Assembly: GCF_033807715.1 (NCBI RefSeq)
Contig: NC_084599.1
Coordinates: 14,296,625-14,360,624, forward strand
Direction of reading: 5' to 3'
Length of the DNA: 64,000 bases
Origin: Cololabis saira
Lineage: Eukaryota; Chordata; Actinopteri; Beloniformes; Belonidae
Positions 23,681 through 33,694 of this stretch are shown piece after piece. Position 1 is the stretch's first letter. The number at the start of each line of letters is the position of its first letter. The notes beneath the pieces were generated by a model, which had not been told where the DNA came from, ran no database searches, and saw only the letters and a list, made by a program, of their open reading frames with translations. The position numbers and the translations under genes were made by a program.

Positions 23681-25589
23681 GGGCCTCGGGCCGGCGGTGG
23701 GCAGGTTTTCACATCAGCACCTGGCCTATTGGGCAGCCCATTCTCCAGATGTATGGGTTTTGAGAACACTGTCCCAGGGCTACAGGTTGCAGTTCCGCCG
23801 CCGGCCCCCACCACCCTCCGGGGTCAGGGAAACCTCGGTCAGAGACCGCGGGAAGGCCCTGTGTTTGTCACAGGAGATAGCCAAACTCTTGGACAAAAAG
23901 GCCATCACAAGAGTTCACCCACATACACAGAGCAGTGGGTTTTACTCAACATACTTCCTCATTCCGAAGAAAGACACTTCTCTTCGGCCTGTGCTGGACC
24001 TTCGGGGTCTGAACCAGTACCTGAAGGTCCTCCCATTTCGGATGCTGCGTACACGCGACGTCCTTCAATCTGTCACTCCAGGGGAGTGGTTCACCTCCAT
24101 AGACCTCAAGGACGCCTACTTTCACGTCCCAATACACCCAGACCACAGACGGTTTCTCAGTTTTGCCTTTCAAGGCCACGCCTACCAATTCACCGTCCTG
24201 CCTTTCGGCCTGTCCCTGGCTCCTCGCATCTTCACCAGATGCATGAGGGCGGCCTTGACATCGCTATGCCTGTCGGGAGTAAAGATTCTCCCATATCTGG
24301 ACGACTGGCTTATATGCGCCCCCTCGCTCCAGGAGGCGGAGCTGATGACATCCAGGGTCCTCACACATATCGAGGCTCTGGGCATGTCGGTAAATTGGGA
24401 GAAGAGCTTGTTGCGTCCTACGCAGCAGACCACCTTCATCGGCCTGTCCCTCGATTCCGTGTCAATGCAGGCACGCCTTACTGCAGAGCGGGCACAGCGG
24501 ATTCAGGACCTACTACGGTCCTTCCGCCTCGGGATGAGGTTGCCCGTCCACGCATGGCTCCGACTGCTGGGGATGCTGTCGGCGGCCTCGGCTGTGACAC
24601 CTCTGGGGCTGCTGCACCTGCGCCCCCTGCAGATGTGGTTCAACAACCTCCAGATGGACCCTCGCCTTCACAGGTGGGTCAAGGTCAAGGTTACCCACCA
24701 GTGCCTTATTCATCTCCACCGGTGGCGGGACAGCACCTTTCTATTGCACGGTGTTCCTCTCGGCTCAGTCCCTTCGAGGCGAGAGGTGGTGACAACAGAT
24801 GCCTCACCTCAGGGTTGGGGTGCGGTATGGCAGAAGAGGTCAGTCCAGGGGGTTTGGGGCCCTCTGTGGCGGGGACGGCACATCAATGTCCTAGAACTCC
24901 GGACTGTCTACTTGGCGCTGAGGCACTTCTTGCCCTTTCTCAGGGGCAAGCATGTCCTCGTCCGGACAGACAACACTTCGACAGTGTTTCATGTCAACCA
25001 CCAGGGGGGAACCAGGTCGCTGGACTCCCTGAACGAGGCCCGGAGGTTGTGGATGTGGGCTCATCCTCAATTGGCCTCCTTGAGGGCAATGCACCTCCCT
25101 GGCAGAGCCAACGTGGTGGCGGATTCCCTCTCACGCCGGCAGCTGCCCCCGGGGGACTGGCGGTTGCACCCCCAGGTGGTGCGAATGATTTGGGATCGAT
25201 ACGGGGAAGCCCGTGTGGATCTGTTCGCCTCAGAGTGTACGACTCATTGTCCGCTGTGGTTCTCCTTGGCAGAGACCAGTGCCCCGCTCGGGATGGACGC
25301 TCTCGCCAACACTTGGCCGAGAGGCCTCCTTTATGCGTTCCCTCCGATTCCCCTGGTGATGCCCACGCTTCACAGGGTGAGATTATCGGGTCACAGGGTC
25401 CTCCTGGTGGCGCCCAAGTGGCCCTCGAGGATTTGGTTCTCCACGCTCCTCAGCCTGTTGGACGGGGAGCCTTGGCAGCTCCCAGTACGGTCGGACCTCC
25501 TGTCCCAGCTGGGCGGGGAGGTATGGCATCCCTCTCCGAGCCTCCTTCAACTCTGGGCCTGGCCGTTGAGAGGGAAGGGTCATTCTTGA
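23376..25589 (+). CDS. pol: DIRS reverse transcriptase - RNase H - methyltransferase-like polyprotein
   Basis: The open frame has no ATG at its left limit, so translation probably starts by +1 frameshift from Gag or at an internal codon. The RT palm is intact: LRPVLDLRGLNQYLK, FTSIDLKDAYFHVPI (first Asp), LPFGLSLAPRIFTRCM and catalytic YLDD at 24294-24305. RNase H follows with TTDASPQGWGAV, NVLELRTVYLAL, RTDNTST and NVVADSLSR, supplying the D-E-D-D set. The C-terminal part (VDLFASECTTHCPLWFSL ... GMDALANTWP ... LYAFPPIPL ... LLVAPKWP) sits where DIRS elements carry a Dam-like methyltransferase and resembles one, with FPP at the usual NPP(Y/F) position. It makes cDNA of the element. It overlaps the recombinase frame for nearly its whole length. 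Confidence 0.85.
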   Translation: MGQRQNRRWSAGSSRVRHQRPGVVGVRAWDPQLSTPGDGAHKTCAAHIPRAPLRSPGSTAGLLGVVGVSPGAHTLHLAGLSGCRGNTSVPPNPQIILEALYEGLGPAVGRFSHQHLAYWAAHSPDVWVLRTLSQGYRLQFRRRPPPPSGVRETSVRDRGKALCLSQEIAKLLDKKAITRVHPHTQSSGFYSTYFLIPKKDTSLRPVLDLRGLNQYLKVLPFRMLRTRDVLQSVTPGEWFTSIDLKDAYFHVPIHPDHRRFLSFAFQGHAYQFTVLPFGLSLAPRIFTRCMRAALTSLCLSGVKILPYLDDWLICAPSLQEAELMTSRVLTHIEALGMSVNWEKSLLRPTQQTTFIGLSLDSVSMQARLTAERAQRIQDLLRSFRLGMRLPVHAWLRLLGMLSAASAVTPLGLLHLRPLQMWFNNLQMDPRLHRWVKVKVTHQCLIHLHRWRDSTFLLHGVPLGSVPSRREVVTTDASPQGWGAVWQKRSVQGVWGPLWRGRHINVLELRTVYLALRHFLPFLRGKHVLVRTDNTSTVFHVNHQGGTRSLDSLNEARRLWMWAHPQLASLRAMHLPGRANVVADSLSRRQLPPGDWRLHPQVVRMIWDRYGEARVDLFASECTTHCPLWFSLAETSAPLGMDALANTWPRGLLYAFPPIPLVMPTLHRVRLSGHRVLLVAPKWPSRIWFSTLLSLLDGEPWQLPVRSDLLSQLGGEVWHPSPSLLQLWAWPLRGKGHS

Positions 25590-26620
25590 CGCACCTTGAG
25601 CCCTCGGTATGTGAGACCTTGCAGAATGCTAGAGCTCCTTCCACAAGAAGGGTGTATTCGCATTGCTGGGCCGCTTTCTCCTCCTGGTGCAGGGACGGGG
25701 GTTTTGACCCGATCTCCTGTCCGTTACAAATTGTACTGCGGTACCTGCAGTATCTGTTTGAGGCGGGCCGGGCGGCCTCGACCTTGAAGGTGCACATAGC
25801 GGCTATTTCTGTCCACCATGGCCACATCGATGGTAGACCAGTTGGTGCGCATTACTGGGTGGCACAGTTTCTGCGGGGTGCCAGGAGACTGCGCCCCCCC
25901 AGAGTGCAGCGTGCAGCAGCATGGGACCTGCCGCTGGTCCTGCAGGCCTTGGGCGAGGCACCCTTTGAGCCTATGGCAGGGGGGTCCTTGAGGACGACGT
26001 CATGGAAGACCGCCTTTCTGTTGGCTGTTACGTCTGCCAAGCGTGTGAGCGAGCTCCACGCCCTTTCAGTCAGTCCTACGTGCCTTCGGTGGAAGGCAGA
26101 CAGCTCAGGAGTGACCCTGTGGCCAAATGTCGCTTTCCTGCCAAAGGTGTTACCCCCTGACCATGCCAATCAGGCCATAGAGTTGGCAGCATACCATCCT
26201 CCCCCGTTTGAGTCCCGGCTGGAGGAGCGGGCTAATTTTCTGTGCCCAGTCCGGGCGTTGCAGCTCTACCTTCAGGCAACACAGAGCTTTCGACGCTCTG
26301 AGCAGTTGTTTGTGTGCTACAGGGGGGCGCACAAGGGCCGTGCCCTGTCGAAGCAACGTCTCTCCCACTGGATTGTTGAAGCAATCAAACAGGCTTATGA
26401 CGTGGCAGGTAGACCTGCCCCTTCAGGCGTTGTCTGTTATTCCACCAGGGGTGTGGCCACTTCCTGGGCGGCAATGAGAGGGGTACCGTTGTCTGAGATC
26501 TGTGCAGCGGCATCCTGGACGGTGCCGTGCACCTTCTCCAGGTTCTATCGCCTTAACGTGGCCTCTGGGTCCACGCTGGCTTCGGCCGTTCTGCCTTTGG
26601 CTTCTGCGGCTGACCACTAG
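23681..26620 (+). CDS. DIRS tyrosine recombinase frame
   Basis: Frame open from just after the Gag stop (same frame as Gag) to TAG at 26618-26620; first ATG at 23753. The upstream 1.9 kb overlaps RT-RNase H in another frame and shows no domain of its own. The recombinase domain begins at about 25590 (N-terminal SAM-like core-binding part: ARAPSTRRVYSHCWAAFSSWC, VLRYLQYLF, STLKVHIAAISVHH). The catalytic part contains SAKRVSELHAL (first Arg, 26042-26044), CYSTRGVATSWA (second Arg, 26447-26449), AASWTV and SRFYRLNV (Tyr nucleophile, 26546-26548). At the first position of HxxR there is Tyr (TAT, 26438-26440) instead of His. It replaces integrase and should insert the circular cDNA. Confidence 0.82.
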   Translation, partial: GPRAGGGQVFTSAPGLLGSPFSRCMGFENTVPGLQVAVPPPAPTTLRGQGNLGQRPREGPVFVTGDSQTLGQKGHHKSSPTYTEQWVLLNILPHSEERHFSSACAGPSGSEPVPEGPPISDAAYTRRPSICHSRGVVHLHRPQGRLLSRPNTPRPQTVSQFCLSRPRLPIHRPAFRPVPGSSHLHQMHEGGLDIAMPVGSKDSPISGRLAYMRPLAPGGGADDIQGPHTYRGSGHVGKLGEELVASYAADHLHRPVPRFRVNAGTPYCRAGTADSGPTTVLPPRDEVARPRMAPTAGDAVGGLGCDTSGAAAPAPPADVVQQPPDGPSPSQVGQGQGYPPVPYSSPPVAGQHLSIARCSSRLSPFEARGGDNRCLTSGLGCGMAEEVSPGGLGPSVAGTAHQCPRTPDCLLGAEALLALSQGQACPRPDRQHFDSVSCQPPGGNQVAGLPERGPEVVDVGSSSIGLLEGNAPPWQSQRGGGFPLTPAAAPGGLAVAPPGGANDLGSIRGSPCGSVRLRVYDSLSAVVLLGRDQCPARDGRSRQHLAERPPLCVPSDSPGDAHASQGEIIGSQGPPGGAQVALEDLVLHAPQPVGRGALAAPSTVGPPVPAGRGGMASLSEPPSTLGLAVEREGSFLTHLEPSVCETLQNARAPSTRRVYSHCWAAFSSWCRDGGFDPISCPLQIVLRYLQYLFEAGRAASTLKVHIAAISVHHGHIDGRPVGAHYWVAQFLRGARRLRPPRVQRAAAWDLPLVLQALGEAPFEPMAGGSLRTTSWKTAFLLAVTSAKRVSELHALSVSPTCLRWKADSSGVTLWPNVAFLPKVLPPDHANQAIELAAYHPPPFESRLEERANFLCPVRALQLYLQATQSFRRSEQLFVCYRGAHKGRALSKQRLSHWIVEAIKQAYDVAGRPAPSGVVCYSTRGVATSWAAMRGVPLSEICAAASWTVPCTFSRFYRLNVASGSTLASAVLPLASAADH

Positions 26621-26658
26621 GTGGGTGTTGTTCCTCGTGACAGTGCTGGTATGAGTCA

Positions 26659-26757
26659 TCCACTCTGTTTACTGCCACTGGCAGTCTGGAAGGAATGAAA
26701 CAGAACGTAAGTTACGGATGTAACTATGGTTCTGTGAATTCCTGGATGACTGCCAGT
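26659..26757. repeat. DIRS internal complementary region (ICR)
   Basis: Two halves: 26659-26706 (ccactctgtttactgccact ... gaatgaaacagaac) is the reverse complement of the left element end, and 26707-26757 (gtaagttacggatgtaacta ... gatgactgccagt) is the reverse complement of the right end. Their junction defines the exact outer ends of the element and mimics the joined circle junction. DIRS models use it as the template for completing the termini. Confidence 0.88.
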
Positions 26758-26782
26758 CACACCGGTCACTCCGAACTTCCTG

Positions 26783-26982
26783 CGAGAAGATTCTGGGAGG
26801 CCGGATGTAGTCTACCGGGCGGTATTTATAGACGCACAGGTAGCCTACACGTCACTCACGTGACACTGTTGTTATTAAATCTCGACCTGCGCGGAGCGCG
26901 AGGAGACATATCCACTCTGTTTACTGCCACTGGCAGTCATCCAGGAATTCACAGAACCATAGTTACATCCGTAACTTACGTT
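26783..26982. repeat. DIRS right inverted terminal repeat
   Basis: Inverted match to the left repeat from gagaagattc and gaggccggatgtagtctac through gtttactgccactggcagtc, followed by a unique tip of about 45 bp (atccaggaattcacagaacc to gtaacttacgtt) that is complementary only to the ICR. Confidence 0.85.
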
Positions 26983-27650
26983 AAATTGCCACCAAGTGAC
27001 TTCAGAGTCTCGGCCTTAAGAAAAATATGACGGACACCTTTGATGAAGTGAGATTGATAAACCAAGTTTCTACGAAATGTCCAAATGACCATAAAATTAC
27101 AAGTCTGTCACTTTTGATTTTCCTTCTCACCTCACAGAGATCTTTAACCACCAAGCAGTAACACAATTATCATCCAGAGCAGTGAACTGTACCAAAACGA
27201 GCATTCTGTACCATGTTGGTTTCTGTCACCCTTCTGTTGAGGTACCAAACCAGCTGTATGGGTTATATGACCCAGAAACGCTGCACGCCGTTGATTGGTC
27301 AACAACGGATCGTGACATATGGGTAAACACAAGATGTGTCACACTGAAGTTGAACACTCAGCTGATGTAGGCGAGTCTGAAGTAGACGATAGCTGACCTG
27401 CTCCTCGTCATAAAGGGTCACAGCAAAGACACAGCATGAGGATACGGAGCCGCCAGGCACCAAGGACTGAAGGACGGCTGAGGATAACAACTTTAAGTTT
27501 TGACTCAGAATGGGGCAATCAGGATAAGGGGCCTATTTTAGTTGCTGTGAAATCCAAAATACAACAAATGCATAGTATAAAACGTGTAAGCCGATTCATA
27601 CATTCAGCAGAGGGTCATTAAAGTACATCCCCGAAGCTGACTGGTGACGG
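26983..27650. other. Intergenic DNA
   Basis: No gene recognised. Open stretches on both strands at about 27144-27621 lack domains or splice support. The last 8 bases (ggtgacgg) are the target duplication of the next element. Confidence 0.5.
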
Positions 27651-28429
27651 TAGGGGTGGGTATTGGGAAGGACCTCACGATACGATACGCATCACGATAC
27701 TTGAGCCACGATACGATACACATTGCGATATCCCGATTATGCGATATCCCGATTATTATATTCTACATAGTTCACCGAAAAATTTAAAAATGCATTACAC
27801 ATCTTAAAATCCAAGTTGTACATATGTACATCAGATGATAGTGATGGATCTTAAAATCCGAGTTGCACGTTCATCAGATTATAGTGACAATTCATGGGAC
27901 AAACTGAGTCAAAACAATGTTTTATTATAACTATACAAGCTAAAGTTACAACATATTTGTATATGTTTTTCATATTATTTACATCATATGAAATTAACAT
28001 TAAATTTAGTATGAGGTTGCTTTAATTATGTGGCAAATGATAATAAACACAAGAAAGATGGGTACTAAAACCAAGGACAGGCACAGTGATCAGTCAGTAT
28101 AGATATAAATCCATAAATAAATAAACCTCTGTCCATTATTTTTCATTTTTTAAGGACAGGCAATTGTGTTATATAAAAAATAAATTATAAAATGAAATAA
28201 AACGTGAAATAAAACCTGAGCTCAGTGCAGGGCCCTCCCAGGGTTGGTAGAGAGTGGCAATGCCCAGGACTGTCACTTAGGTAGGAGCACTGGGTGATAT
28301 AATGGGAATAAAATCGGGGATAAAAAAAAAAAAAAAAAAAAAACGATATTCAAATTTTGAATATCGATATTGAATCGGCTGGAAAAGTATCGCGATATAT
28401 TGCCATATCAATATTTTTGCCCACCCCTA
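27651..28429. mobile_element. hAT-type MITE
   Basis: Element ends TAGGGGTGGGTATTG (left) and GCCCACCCCTA (right), flanked by a perfect 8-bp duplication ggtgacgg (27643-27650 and 28430-28437). Subterminal 'cgatacgatacacattgcga' words and 'atatcgatattgaatcgg' form further inverted similarity. The AT-rich interior encodes nothing. An A-run lies at about 28322-28343. Confidence 0.8.
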
Positions 28430-28437
28430 GGTGACGG

Positions 28438-30751
<2,314 letters not shown>

Positions 30752-31044
30752 TGTGTTGAATTAGTTTATTTCTGTTTCTTCTGCTGGATGGGGCTTGAAC
30801 ATCCGAGAGAAGAACCTGCCGTTCACTTAAAACGTGTCTTTTTGAAGAGTTTCACTTCATTCCTTAATCTCTCAGTCAGCTGCCTTGCTTCTTCATCCTG
30901 CTGGTCTTTGCTCACGGTTCTTATTGCTGGACATTTTTTCTCTACACAAGAAATGCCTTGGGTCTTGGGTCAGATGTTGCTTTTTGATTATTGGATCTGC
31001 GTTCATTTCACACATTGTTGTCAACAAACCATTGAAAGGAGTTC
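30752..31044 (-). pseudogene. Duplicated remnant of the HIPK-like kinase 3' tail (outer copy)
   Basis: Nearly the same DNA as 31531-31880: the shared block includes gtttcacttcattccttaat, ctcagtcagctgccttgctt and attggatctg...cacattgttgtcaacaaacc. Read on the minus strand it gives AIRTVSKDQQDEEARQLTER-like text, which fits a former C-terminal coding tail. It is separated from the other copy by an interspersed repeat. No intact frame. Confidence 0.6.
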
Positions 31045-31530
31045 CAATGCAATTCAATTCAATTTTATTTATATAGTGTCTAACACAACAAAAGTTGTCT
31101 CTAGGTGCTTTCCAGAGACCCAGAACATAAACCCCTGAGCAATTATTACATAAACAATGGCAGGTAAAAACTCCCCTAGTGGGAGAAAAACCTTAAGCCA
31201 AACAGTGGCAAGAAAAACTCCCCTTTAGGAGGGAATAAACCTTGAGCAGGACCTGGATCATAAGGGGGGACTCTCCTGCCGGAGGCCAGACTGGGGGGGT
31301 TGGGGACGTCAGGGAGCACACAGCAGGCAGGTGGAAGCAGCAGCTCCTGAAGCTCCCGCCTGCAAACATGCACAAAAGAGAAAAAAAAGGGGGCCAGCAC
31401 AAGAAACTATAGGAACGATGGACAAAAATGATGGCTATGAGATACTTATAATAAATAAAAATGGAAAAGGAGATGAGAAGAAGGGAAGAGGAGAGAAGAA
31501 GGGTGAGAGGCACCGCCCAGTGGATCATGT
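31045..31530. mobile_element. Interspersed repeat between the kinase-tail copies
   Basis: Starts aattcaattcaattttattt, then gtgtctaacacaacaaaagttg, caattattacataaacaatg and aaactcccctagtgggagaa, a frequent fish non-coding repeat. A second copy in reverse orientation lies at 44040-44156 plus 44876-44940, split there by a hAT element. Superfamily not determined. Confidence 0.55.
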
Positions 31531-31963
31531 CGAGTCTTGTTAGTTTATTTCTGTTTCTTCTGCTGGATGGGGCTTTATCATCCGAGAGAAGAACCTGCCG
31601 CTCATTTAAAACATGTCTATTTGAAGAGTTTCACTTCATTCCTTAATCTCTCAGTCAGCTGCCTTGCTTCTTCATCCTGCTGGTCTTTGCTCACAGTTCT
31701 TATTACTGGGGATATTTTTTTCTCTACAGAGGAAATCCCTTTATATGATTTTATTAGTGGCAGACAGTTTTTTGAAAGGCATCTTGCTGGTCTTCCTTTA
31801 CACATCTTGGGTCAGATGTTGCTTTTTGATTATTGGATCTGCTTTCCTTTCACACATTGTTGTCAACAAACCAAGGAGTCTTTCTTGATCTTTATCACAG
31901 TTCTCGTACAGATGGTGCATCTTCTTTGATGGAGCTCACATCATTTGATCCATATTCAGCAGG
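31531..31963 (-). pseudogene. Eroded C-terminal continuation of the HIPK-like kinase
   Basis: Immediately past the kinase stop the minus strand still matches the repeated tail module: nucleotides equivalent to YGSNDVSSIK, TVIKIRRD and WFVVNN are present but shifted and stopped. Farther on comes RTVSKDQQDEEARQLTERL then EVKLFK and a stop. This suggests the ancestral protein had at least a third module and a longer end, lost by frameshift/stop. Confidence 0.55.
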
Positions 31964-33694
31964 TCATGTTTTAGAGTCGTCAAGCTTGACTTTCTTGCAA
32001 GTTTCTTCAACATTAGTTGCTTTTCTTTTATTGGAGCTGCCTTCATTTGATCCATTGTTGTTGACAACAAACCATTCAGAGGCGTCTCTCCGGATCTTTA
32101 TCACAGTTCTCCGTACAGATGTTGCATCTTTGATGGAGCTCACATCGTTTGATCCATATTTAGGAGGTAATGGTTTAGAGTCATCGTGCTTGACTTTCTT
32201 GCAAGTTCCTTCTTCAGATGTCGCTTTTCTTTTATTGGAGTTGCCTTCATTTGATCCATTGTTGACAACAAACCATTTAGAACTGTCTTTCTTGACTCGA
32301 ATCACAGCTGATGGCCCTTCCTCTTGATTGAATCTGGGTCCATGTGCTTTGTCTCTACCTGCCACTTTCTTAGTTTTCCCAGAAGCTGTGATGTTTTCTT
32401 GTTTCTGCAGAGCTGCGACTCTGACACTCACCTCATTGGTGGTTTTCTCCTTAAAGCTGGCTGCTGCTGCTGCTGCTGCTGGTTTGTGACAGCTGCTACC
32501 ATAGCTACCAGAGGTTCCAGCCTTTTCCTTTTCACGTTTAACTAAAGTCCTTTTTCTTTCATTAAAGTGACACACTGTCATTAAAGTCTTTGCTGAGATC
32601 ATATAATGTTGATCATCAGCAAGAAGAAGGTGTTTCATCGTGATGAACTCATGCTCAAGAGCTTCACTTGGGGTGATCCGTTTTCGTGGATTCATTGCAA
32701 ACATCTGCTTCAGGAGACTGATGAATGCTTTCGTGTCTTCACGACAAACAGGGTTCATTCTTCGTGGCTGCATTGCCATCAGTTGATCCAGAGAGAACAT
32801 ATTTGAAGAAAGACCACCATAGTTTTTAACTTTCTCTCCTGTTATCTGTGAGTATTGTTTAGGAGATTTCAGCCACCATGCACGACGAGAATCCTTCTTA
32901 ACCAGATTAAAGTAGCGACAGGTGTTGGCTGCCTTGTCCAGGAAATCATGGTCAGGTTGACCGTTCAGTTGCACCATCACCCTCATGGCCTCATATTCAC
33001 TTTCCATTTGATACAAGTGTTGTCCGAGGTACAAGAAGGCCAAGACACAGCCGAGCGGCCACATATCGACGCCTTCGTCCAAGGTGGGATGTTCTAGCAG
33101 GACTTCTGGGGCCCTGTAGGAAAGGTTTTGAACAATCCCTTTCTTCCACAGGTTCGATGCCCCAGCGGCAAGACCAAAGTCTATCAGCTTCACCTTGAAG
33201 GGCTGTGAATGATGGTTAACAAGCATGATGTTGTCTGGTTTAATATCAGCATGAACCAGATTTATGCTTTTTAAAGCTTTGAGGGCGACGAGCATCTGCT
33301 GAGCAATCGGTCTAATTTCACAAATGCTAAGAGGAGCATAATTCCTGATTGCCATGAAATCACACAAACTCACGTGCAACATTTCTAAGACCAAACAAAA
33401 ATGATTCCTATAAGTGAAATGTTCTGTGAACTTGAGCAAATTGCTCTTGTCAGGATCAAGTTTTCTCAGTTTTTTCAGTGTCTTGGCTTCTCTCCGGCCT
33501 GATTTAGCGTCTTCTTCTTTCATTACTTTGACAGCCACATATTTTCGTGTTTTCAGGTTTTTACACCTGGCCACTTTTCCAAAAGTTCCTTCACCAAGGA
33601 ACTTATCGACCAGGTAACTGGAAGATCCACAGAGAACTTCTTTCAGTTGAATATTAAACAGGGAATCTGATGTAGAACTTCTGTTGGACTTCAT
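31964..33694 (-). CDS. HIPK-like Ser/Thr protein kinase, single exon
   Basis: 576-residue intronless kinase of the homeodomain-interacting (HIPK/DYRK-related) group. Domain in order: glycine loop LGEGTFGKVARC (33-44), ATP Lys56 in VAVKV, catalytic loop HADIKPDNIM (Asp150; HAD instead of HRD is typical of HIPKs), IDFGLA (Asp172), SYRAPEVLL (APE 195-197), VDMWPLGCV, and the C-lobe ending RKRITPSEALEHEF at about 335-350. The remaining 220 residues are low-complexity, with an alanine run and two tandem copies of a module (VIRVKKDSSKWFVVNN ... SNKRKATSEE ... CKKVKHDDSK) carrying basic clusters that look like nuclear localisation signals. Catalytic residues are complete. The lack of introns suggests a retrogene or one of the expanded HIPK-like genes of fish; substrates unknown. 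The ATG is the first of the frame. Confidence 0.85.
   Translation of the reverse strand: MKSNRSSTSDSLFNIQLKEVLCGSSSYLVDKFLGEGTFGKVARCKNLKTRKYVAVKVMKEEDAKSGRREAKTLKKLRKLDPDKSNLLKFTEHFTYRNHFCLVLEMLHVSLCDFMAIRNYAPLSICEIRPIAQQMLVALKALKSINLVHADIKPDNIMLVNHHSQPFKVKLIDFGLAAGASNLWKKGIVQNLSYRAPEVLLEHPTLDEGVDMWPLGCVLAFLYLGQHLYQMESEYEAMRVMVQLNGQPDHDFLDKAANTCRYFNLVKKDSRRAWWLKSPKQYSQITGEKVKNYGGLSSNMFSLDQLMAMQPRRMNPVCREDTKAFISLLKQMFAMNPRKRITPSEALEHEFITMKHLLLADDQHYMISAKTLMTVCHFNERKRTLVKREKEKAGTSGSYGSSCHKPAAAAAAASFKEKTTNEVSVRVAALQKQENITASGKTKKVAGRDKAHGPRFNQEEGPSAVIRVKKDSSKWFVVNNGSNEGNSNKRKATSEEGTCKKVKHDDSKPLPPKYGSNDVSSIKDATSVRRTVIKIRRDASEWFVVNNNGSNEGSSNKRKATNVEETCKKVKLDDSKT

Larger units (their letters stand above)
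21299..26982 (+). mobile_element. Complete DIRS1-like tyrosine-recombinase retrotransposon
   Basis: A 5.68-kb element with all hallmarks of DIRS1-type elements: inverted terminal repeats, an internal complementary region (ICR) and overlapping Gag, RT-RNase H-methyltransferase-like and tyrosine recombinase frames. Both ends carry GTT (21299-21301, 26980-26982) with no other target duplication, as expected from recombinase-mediated insertion. The boundaries were deduced from the ICR, which joins the complements of the two outer ends. The three long frames contain no internal stop, and the shared ITR part looks identical by eye, suggesting a recent insertion. GC-rich coding contrasts with AT-rich flanks. 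Confidence 0.92.

Noticed and set aside
22145..26659. Several open frames of 60-150 codons on the minus strand of the DIRS element
   Set aside because: They are GC-rich shadows of Gag, RT and recombinase with no domains.
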